A stretch of 29,546 bases of DNA from Erythrobacter donghaensis (lineage in GTDB: Bacteria; Pseudomonadota; Alphaproteobacteria; Sphingomonadales; Sphingomonadaceae). The first letter of the stretch is position 1; each line of letters opens with the position of its first letter. The stretch covers positions 1-29,546 of the forward strand of contig NZ_LSJS01000079.1 of the NCBI RefSeq assembly GCF_001557325.1. The letters run 5' to 3'. Under the pieces are notes generated by a model, which was not told the origin of the DNA, made no database searches, and worked only from the letters and a program-made list of their open reading frames with translations. The translations under genes were made by a program, and so were the position numbers. Positions 24,374 to 29,546 of the stretch are shown piece after piece.

Positions 24374-26200
24374 TTATTTCTGAACCAGATAGTCGGTCGA
24401 TGCGAGGATCAGCGCGACCCCGATCTGCACCCGCCGCAGTTTTTCGGCATTGGAGGAGGCAGCGGTCAGCGCCACGTCGTCCATCGCGCTGCGGATGGTG
24501 TCGCGCACGCTCTGGCTGAGCTGGCGTCCGGTCAGCAGCAGATCGAGCCGGTCGAGCAGCGCGGCGCTGTCCTGCGCGATGGCGATCTCGGCGGTGAAAT
24601 CGAGCGTGATGTCGGCGACGGGTGCGCGGCCGCCAGTTATCGCGCGCTCGAGGAAATTGACATAGCCTGCCACCGAGGTCTCGTTGACCAGCTGGAATTC
24701 GGGCGCGAGCAGGCCGCGATTGGCGATCTCGGAATTGGCGGGGAAATAGCCCGGGCGGAAGAAGTTGAACACCGAGGGCGAGCGCAGCGGGCTCTGGCCG
24801 AGGCCCGTGGCCGGATCGCTGAGATCGGCCACCTGCCAGTTGCCGCTGTTCGATCGCGCCGCGAAGGTCCGCGCCAGCTGCGCAAAGCGCAGCACCGGCT
24901 CGCGCAGCTTGCCGAAATTGGCGTTGGCGAGATTGGCCGGATCGAGCGCCTCGTTGTCGGTGAGGATCGCCTTGAACACCGCCGCAAGATCGCCGCGCCG
25001 GCCCTGCCCGTTGTTGGCGAACACCGCTGCCACCCGTCCGACATAGGCCGGCGAGGGATTGCTGGTCACCAGCCGCTGGATCATCTGCCTGGCGAAGAAG
25101 GGGCCGACATTGGCGTGATTGAACAGATGGTCGAGCGCGAGCCGCAGGCTGTCGGCAGCATTGGTGTTCGCCGGGATGGTGAGGCCGAGGAAGGTCTTGG
25201 CCTCGGGCGAGTGGAACCCGGTGGTGCGCGCCGGCACCCAGCGCGTCGGGTCGGCGGTCATGGGGCGGCGGGTGAATTCGGGGTCGATGATCTGCCGCGG
25301 ACCGCCGATCTCGGTGGTGAAGGCAAGGCCGGCGCGGTCGAAATCGTAGCCGGTGAAGACCCGCGCGAGGTTGCTGACATCGGCGCTGGTGTAGGTCTCG
25401 ACCGGGTTGCCGCCGTTCATCCTGAGCGTGCCGTCGGCATTGAGCTCGAACAGGCCGATGGTGAACAGCTGCATCACCTCGCGCGCATAGTTCTCGTCGG
25501 GCACCCGGCCCGAGCCGTCGGCGCGGCGGTTGCCGCGGGTGTTGAGGAACACGCCCATCGCCGGATTGAGCGTGATGTCCTGCAGCAGATCGCGGAAATT
25601 GCCGAAAGCGCGGGCGTTGAGCGTGTCCCAATAGGCGGCGATCGCCGGTGCGCGCCACACCATGTCGATGCCGGTCAGCGAGACGACGAAGAACTCGGAC
25701 AGGGCAAAGGCGATGCGCTTGCGCACCGGGTTGCCGCCCGAGAGCAGCTGCGACCAGATCATGTAGTCGCCGGTGATCGTGCCGTCGAAGAAGCGTGCGG
25801 CGGTGACCTGATCGAAGCCGCGCGCGGACAGGAAGCCGGCACCGGTCTGGTCGTTGGCGGTTCGCATCTGGCGATCGAGCCAGGGCTCGAAGCCTTCGCT
25901 TCGCAGTTCGGCGATCGCGCCGGGCGAGGCCGAGAGGGAGGCCTGGAGCAGGAAGCGCGCCGCTTCGGCATCGGTCTGCGGCTTGCGCGCGGTGGCGACC
26001 GGCGGACCGCCGCCGCCGGTTCCGCCCGTGCCGCCGCCGTCTCCGCCGCCGCCGCAGGCCGCTGCAGCCAGCGCCAGCGCACTTGCGGCAACCGGCTTGA
26101 CCGTCGCCGCACCCGGCGTTTCGCCTGCTACCGGACGCAGCGCCTGTGCGCCCTCTGCACCTGTCTGTCCGGCCGGCGCTTCATCATCCGCGAGATACAT
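24374..26200 (-). CDS. DUF1800 protein, probably exported
   Basis: 608 residues. The family hallmark DENYAREVMQLFTIGL is at 235-250, preceded by NRRADGSGRVP. Other DUF1800 blocks are VRKRIAFALSEFFVVS, HLFNHANVGPFFARQMIQRLV and LRSPSVFNFFRPGYFP. The N-terminus is unusual: about 38 acidic/polar residues, a short Ala/Leu stretch and ACGGGG with Cys49, then a Gly-rich linker. That could be an atypical lipoprotein signal, but the position three before Cys is Ala, not Leu, and the leader is long. Function is unknown. First gene of the DUF1800-DUF1501 pair, with the start at 26200 preceded by GAAGGGG. Confidence 0.88.
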   Translation of the reverse strand: MYLADDEAPAGQTGAEGAQALRPVAGETPGAATVKPVAASALALAAAACGGGGDGGGTGGTGGGGPPVATARKPQTDAEAARFLLQASLSASPGAIAELRSEGFEPWLDRQMRTANDQTGAGFLSARGFDQVTAARFFDGTITGDYMIWSQLLSGGNPVRKRIAFALSEFFVVSLTGIDMVWRAPAIAAYWDTLNARAFGNFRDLLQDITLNPAMGVFLNTRGNRRADGSGRVPDENYAREVMQLFTIGLFELNADGTLRMNGGNPVETYTSADVSNLARVFTGYDFDRAGLAFTTEIGGPRQIIDPEFTRRPMTADPTRWVPARTTGFHSPEAKTFLGLTIPANTNAADSLRLALDHLFNHANVGPFFARQMIQRLVTSNPSPAYVGRVAAVFANNGQGRRGDLAAVFKAILTDNEALDPANLANANFGKLREPVLRFAQLARTFAARSNSGNWQVADLSDPATGLGQSPLRSPSVFNFFRPGYFPANSEIANRGLLAPEFQLVNETSVAGYVNFLERAITGGRAPVADITLDFTAEIAIAQDSAALLDRLDLLLTGRQLSQSVRDTIRSAMDDVALTAASSNAEKLRRVQIGVALILASTDYLVQK

Positions 26201-26328
26201 TGGAACGTGCCCCTTCGGTGCCGCAACGCACGATGGCTAGGTTCCCTTCGTTGCTATCCGATTAAAAATGCAACCGATCCGCAGCGACCCCGGGATTTGC
26301 CTCGGCGGGGCGCCTGCCCCTTGCGGCC

Positions 26329-27021
26329 CTACCCGTTCAGCGCGTTGATCGCCTTGTGCACCCGCGCTTCGACGTCCTCGCGCGGGAGGCCTGCGGGGAT
26401 CGTCTCGCCGACCTTGTAGGTGATCCGCCCCGGGCGCTTGATCGGGTGGTGGTAGAGCCGCCCGCTATTCACCGCGATCGGCACCACCGGCAGGCGCAGC
26501 AGCTTGTAGAGCCCGGCGAAGCCCGCTTGCAGGGGCGGCTGCGTGCCGTGGGGGACGCGGGTGCCCTCGGGGAAGATGACGAGGGGGCGGCCCGCCTCGA
26601 CCCGTTCCCTGGCGCTCGCGATCATCGCCCGCAGCGCCTTCGCCCCCTCCTCGCGCGCCACGGGGATGAGGCCGTAGACCAGCGCGGAATAGCCCCAGCC
26701 GGGGATGCGGAACAGCTCCTGCTTGGCGAAGACCGCGGGGTGGGCGAACAGGCGCGGGGTGTCGATCGCCTCGAAGAAGGCCTCGTGCTTGAGCGCGATC
26801 AGGACAGGCCCCTGCGGCAGCGCGCCCTCGAGCACCACCTCGATCCCGAGCAGCCGCTCCACGCACCACAGGTGCCACGCCCCCCAGCGCGCGACGATCC
26901 CGGCGAGCCATGCGGGCCGCGCCGCGACCGCGATTACCGATGCGATCACCAGCAAGGCGCTACCGCCATAGAACAGGGCGTAGAAGACGAGCGAGCGGAG
27001 GCCTGCGAGCAGCGTCCTCAA
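26329..27021 (-). CDS. plsC: 1-acyl-sn-glycerol-3-phosphate acyltransferase (PlsC family)
   Basis: 230 residues. Makes phosphatidic acid from lysophosphatidic acid at the inner membrane. An N-terminal membrane segment spans about 10-34. The acyltransferase block I is KHEAFFE with His79 and Glu84, an HX4E form where many relatives have HX4D. Then FRIPGWGY and the glycerol-phosphate motif FPEGTR at 150-155. The start is TTG at 27021, overlapping the ydcF stop as TTGA; no ATG lies nearby and the N-terminal hydrophobic helix fits this start. Last gene of the ftsE-ftsX-ydcF-plsC run. The acyl acceptor is inferred. Confidence 0.92.
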   Translation of the reverse strand: MRTLLAGLRSLVFYALFYGGSALLVIASVIAVAARPAWLAGIVARWGAWHLWCVERLLGIEVVLEGALPQGPVLIALKHEAFFEAIDTPRLFAHPAVFAKQELFRIPGWGYSALVYGLIPVAREEGAKALRAMIASARERVEAGRPLVIFPEGTRVPHGTQPPLQAGFAGLYKLLRLPVVPIAVNSGRLYHHPIKRPGRITYKVGETIPAGLPREDVEARVHKAINALNG

Positions 27022-27548
27022 AGGTCGGCGATCCCCGCCGCGCGGCTCGCGATCAGCTTGTGATATTCGAGGAACAGCGTGCCGAGATCGGGCTGCGAGG
27101 GCACCGCGTCGCGCACCACGGTGACGAATTCGGGGAGGGCACGGTCAAGCTCTCCAGCGGCGCGGCGCATGTGCCAGTCGGTGGTGACGAGGCGCAGCGA
27201 GCGGACCTCGTTCTGCGCCACCCACTTGGCGGTTTCCGAGGCGTTGGAACGGGTGTCGACCGCGGCAAAGCCGAGGGTGACGCAGCACGCCATGGTGCGC
27301 GGGGAGACGCCGAACTGGGCTGCGAATTCCTGCGGGCGGACCTCCCGGTCGACCCCGCTCACCAGCATCCGCTTGGCGAGCCCCCGGTCGAGCACGGCGA
27401 GCCCGCGCGCGATCCGCCCGGGGCCGCCGGTGGGGACGATCACCGCATCGGTCGTCACCCCGTCGGAAGGCTTGGGCAGGAACACGACGAACCACAGGAA
27501 GCCGAGTGCCCAGACAAGGAACAGGAGAGAGAGGGCACGCCGGAACAT
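27018..27548 (-). CDS. YdcF/DUF218-family membrane protein
   Basis: 176 residues from the ATG at 27548. One N-terminal membrane anchor (about 5-23), then a DUF218 domain on the periplasmic side: DAVIVPTGGPGRIARGL, MLVSGV, SNASETAKWV and TTDWHMRRA, with the Arg, Asn/Thr and His positions typical of the family. DUF218 includes ElyC/SanA-type proteins tied to envelope integrity, but no reaction is settled. An adjacent pair of cysteines (ACCV) is at about 87-89. Starts 10 bases after the ftsX stop; its own stop overlaps plsC. Confidence 0.85.
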   Translation of the reverse strand: MFRRALSLLFLVWALGFLWFVVFLPKPSDGVTTDAVIVPTGGPGRIARGLAVLDRGLAKRMLVSGVDREVRPQEFAAQFGVSPRTMACCVTLGFAAVDTRSNASETAKWVAQNEVRSLRLVTTDWHMRRAAGELDRALPEFVTVVRDAVPSQPDLGTLFLEYHKLIASRAAGIADL

Positions 27549-27558
27549 CGCCAGGCCC

Positions 27559-28500
27559 CTACAGCATGTCCTTGAGGGCAAGCGCAATGGTGATGCGCGC
27601 GGTCAGGCCCGCCAGCAGCACGCCTGCCAGCGGAATCGCGCCGATCACCAGCCAGTCGGCGAACACCAGGCCGCCGCCGCTCACCATCCCGCTGCCCAGG
27701 GCGGCGAATTGCCGGCCGAGCAGCCACACCGCCGCGACCCCGAGTCCCGCGCCCAGGGCCGCGCCGAAGATCGCCTCGCGCAGCACGTCGCGCAGGAAGA
27801 CGGAGGTGATCTGGCGCTGGCTGGCACCGAGCAGGTGCATGATCTCGACCGTGTCGCGCGCCGCCGCAAAGGCGTTCCTTGCCGCGAGCCACACCGCCGC
27901 CGCGGTCGCCAGCGCGACCAGCGCCACCAGACCGAGCGCGAGCCATTGCAGCGCCGCGAGCGCATCGGTGACCGGCCGCAGGAAATCGCCCTGCGCATCG
28001 ACCCGCGCGCCCGGCACCGCGGCCTTCACTGCCGCCTCGATCCGCGCGACTTCGGCCGGCCCCGCGCTCGCGGCGAGATCGACGTCGATCAGCGCCGGGA
28101 TCGGCACGTCGCCACTGGCAGCGCCCTCGCCCAGCCACGGCTCGAGCATCGCGGCGAGTTCGGCCTCGGGCACGGCGCGCACCGCGGTGACGCCGGCGAG
28201 GCCGGTCAGCACCTTGACCGCCGCGGCGGTCCGCGCCTCGCGCAGATCGGGGTTGGGCTCGATCACCTGCACGCTCACCGCGCTCGACAGCCCCGCGCTC
28301 GCTGCCGTGGAGAGGTTGCGCAGGGCAAGGCCTCCGGCGGCGGCGATCACCACCAGCGCGATCAGGATCGCGATCACCCAGGGGATCGGCCCGGTCAGGC
28401 GCTGCGGCGGCAGCAGCCGCGCCGCGGCGCGCCCGCGCGGGCGCTCGGGCGCGGGCTCGCCGTCCTCGGCCTCGGCAGGGAGCGGGGGGAGCGTGCTCAC
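27559..28500 (-). CDS. ftsX: Cell division protein FtsX
   Basis: 313 residues. Polytopic membrane partner of FtsE. TM1 at about 41-60 (WVIAILIALVVIAAAGGLAL), a periplasmic domain to about 185, then three more membrane segments in the FtsX/MacB-like permease part, with EIMHLLGASQRQI as the usual coupling helix region. FtsEX gates cell wall hydrolases at the septum. The cytoplasmic N-terminus is Pro/Glu/Arg-rich. GTG start at 28500 overlaps the ftsE stop (GTGA), so translation is coupled. Confidence 0.94.
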   Translation of the reverse strand: MSTLPPLPAEAEDGEPAPERPRGRAAARLLPPQRLTGPIPWVIAILIALVVIAAAGGLALRNLSTAASAGLSSAVSVQVIEPNPDLREARTAAAVKVLTGLAGVTAVRAVPEAELAAMLEPWLGEGAASGDVPIPALIDVDLAASAGPAEVARIEAAVKAAVPGARVDAQGDFLRPVTDALAALQWLALGLVALVALATAAAVWLAARNAFAAARDTVEIMHLLGASQRQITSVFLRDVLREAIFGAALGAGLGVAAVWLLGRQFAALGSGMVSGGGLVFADWLVIGAIPLAGVLLAGLTARITIALALKDML

Positions 28501-29228
28501 GGTGCCGAGCTCCCGCCCGGCATGGGCGGATAGCGCAGCGCGCCGGTCGGGTCGGAGAGCTGGCCCTTGTGGAGGCGCATGATGAGCGAATCCGGCACCT
28601 TCTTGAGCAGGTGCACATCGTGGGTCGCGACCACCACCGTGGTGCCGACGCGGTTGTTCAATGCCTCGAACAGGCGGAGCAGCTTCAGCGCCATGTCGGG
28701 GTCGACGTTGCCGGTCGGCTCATCGGCGATCAGCATCTTCGGCCGGGCGATCACCGCGCGGGCGATGGCGACGCGCTGCTGCTCGCCCCCCGACAGGCTC
28801 GGCGGGTCGGCATGGGCGCGGTGCGCAAGGCCGACCCAGTCGAGCATGTCGCCGACTGCGCGCTGCACCTTCTTCTCCTCGGCACCCGCCAGCCGCAGCG
28901 GCAGGGCGACATTGTCGAAGGCGGTGAGATAGGGGACGAGGCGGAAGTTCTGGAACACCACCCCGAGCCGGCGGCGCAGCTCGGGCAGGCGGCTCTGGGG
29001 CATGGTTACCAGATCCTGCCCGAACATCCGGATCGCCCCGCGCGAGGGGCGCTGCGCGAGGTAGAGCATCTTGAGCAGGCTGGTCTTGCCCGCGCCGCTC
29101 GCCCCGGTGAGGAAGTAGAAGCTGCCGGGGTAGAGCGTGAAGGACAGGTTGCTCAGCACCTCGGGATCGGTGCCGTAGCGCAGCCCGACATTGTCGAATT
29201 TCACATGGCCCGCGAGATTTTCGCTCAT
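28497..29228 (-). CDS. ftsE: Cell division ABC ATPase FtsE
   Basis: 243 residues. ABC nucleotide-binding protein. Walker A GASGAGKTS at 42-50, Q-loop Gln93 (VFQNFRL), signature LSGGEQQRVAIARA from 145, Walker B MLIADEPTGNVD with Glu170, and H-loop His203 (ATHDVH). The QNFRL and ADEPTGNVDP segments are typical of FtsE rather than of lipoprotein exporters. Works with FtsX at the divisome. ATG at 29228. First gene of the four-gene minus-strand operon; about 190 bases separate it from the divergent zinc-ribbon gene. Confidence 0.95.
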   Translation of the reverse strand: MSENLAGHVKFDNVGLRYGTDPEVLSNLSFTLYPGSFYFLTGASGAGKTSLLKMLYLAQRPSRGAIRMFGQDLVTMPQSRLPELRRRLGVVFQNFRLVPYLTAFDNVALPLRLAGAEEKKVQRAVGDMLDWVGLAHRAHADPPSLSGGEQQRVAIARAVIARPKMLIADEPTGNVDPDMALKLLRLFEALNNRVGTTVVVATHDVHLLKKVPDSLIMRLHKGQLSDPTGALRYPPMPGGSSAP

Positions 29229-29304
29229 GCAGGCGCACCTAACAGGGGGGCACGCCTGCGAAAAGCCGAAGAACGCCCGGGCGGGGCCGGTGAAGGCGAT
29301 TTAC

Positions 29305-29365
29305 ACCCCGCAATCTTGGCGCAATCACGCCCCAATGTGGAAAACGCGGGGTAAATAGGGGCGTG
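29305..29365. repeat. Two interleaved inverted repeats between ftsE and the zinc-ribbon gene
   Basis: ACCCCGC (29305-29311) pairs with GCGGGGT (29346-29352). CACGCCCC (29326-29333) pairs with GGGGCGTG (29358-29365). The arms alternate A-B-A'-B', so the two stems can form together only as a pseudoknot, or as two mutually exclusive hairpins. They lie in the divergent promoter gap, upstream of both genes. Short GC arms can arise by chance in such DNA. Confidence 0.5.
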
Positions 29366-29417
29366 TGTTGCGCGCGCTCTTGTGCGAAAAGGCGCGAGGA
29401 CTATTGCCGTTTGTGAC

Positions 29418-29546
29418 ATGATCATTGCCTGCCCAGCTTGCGGCACCCGCTATGCAGTGCCCGATGCTGCCATCGGCAGCGAGGGCCGCACCGTGCGTTG
29501 CGCCAAGTGCAAGCACAGCTGGCACCAGAATCCGTCCGCCGCCCCC
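29418..29546 (+). CDS. Zinc-ribbon (MJ0042-type) protein, 5' end only
   Basis: The first 43 codons are present; the gene runs off the right edge. Two CxxC pairs, Cys5/Cys8 ([10 protein letters not shown]) and Cys28/Cys31 ([10 protein letters not shown]), followed by Trp35, match the MJ0042 zinc-ribbon domain that opens many alphaproteobacterial proteins with a later membrane segment. A weak promoter, TTGTGC (29380) and TATTGC (29402) with a 16-base spacer, would start transcription about 4 bases before the ATG. The rest of the protein and its role cannot be seen. Confidence 0.85.
   Translation, partial: MIIACPACGTRYAVPDAAIGSEGRTVRCAKCKHSWHQNPSAAP

Noticed and set aside
26307..26320. Hairpin GGGGC/GCCCC after plsC as a terminator
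   Set aside because: Only a 5-bp stem and no T-tract; common by chance in DNA of this composition.
29336..29344. DnaA-box-like TGTGGAAAA
   Set aside because: One mismatch to the 9-mer and no cluster of boxes or AT-rich unwinding stretch nearby, so no support for an origin here.

Overview
The window is GC-rich and gene-dense, with 27 protein-coding genes and no gap between genes longer than about 190 bases. Gene content and order (hflK-hflC-degP beside mrp, metX-metW, hisC-tyrC, a DUF1800/DUF1501 pair, a DUF1674 protein, an FzlA-like GST, ftsE-ftsX) suggest an alphaproteobacterium of the order Sphingomonadales, probably an Erythrobacteraceae-like bacterium. That placement rests on recalled family resemblance, not a search. 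I see no tRNA, rRNA, CRISPR array, insertion sequence or prophage, so this looks like ordinary core chromosome.

Layout. 1-2329 (minus): partial folK, a nitrilase-family N-carbamoylputrescine amidase (aguB), and an exported COG4798-type methyltransferase. 2428-4564: msrA (plus), a paired palindromic repeat, rsmB (minus) and the small DUF1674/SdhAF4-like gene (plus). 4565-4726: a short intergenic stretch holding a match to the chromosomal parS consensus and, just before it, three 11-bp repeats. 4727-10644 (minus): cytochrome P450, ferrochelatase, an orphan Tat-exported molybdenum hydroxylase large subunit (IorB-like) and mrp. 10720-14458 (plus): hflK, hflC and a DegP/HtrA protease, ending at a strong bidirectional terminator shared with the convergent bifunctional penicillin-binding protein (14553-16709). 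16848-18473 (minus): msrB with a candidate operator, an FzlA-like GST, and a small exported protein. 18584-18976 (plus): a VOC protein. 18977-20661 (minus): metX-metW. 20771-22767 (plus): hisC-tyrC. 22903-26200 (minus): the DUF1800-DUF1501 pair. 26329-29228 (minus): the tightly packed ftsE-ftsX-ydcF-plsC operon. 29418 to the right edge (plus): the start of a zinc-ribbon protein.

Themes. Envelope growth and quality control recur: FtsEX, a class A PBP, PlsC, a DUF218 protein, HflKC, DegP and an FzlA-like protein. Methionine is both made (metX-metW) and repaired (msrA, msrB, far apart). A heme-making enzyme lies directly upstream of a heme enzyme (hemH then P450). Operons are shown by 4-base start/stop overlaps: metX/metW, hisC/tyrC, ftsE/ftsX and ydcF/plsC.

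I did not find a clearly new multi-gene defence or mobile system. The best leads are the parS site with its phased repeats, the orphan exported IorB-like protein, the signal-peptide-bearing methyltransferase, the DUF1800/DUF1501 pair, the palindrome over the predicted msrB promoter, and interleaved inverted repeats between ftsE and the zinc-ribbon gene.
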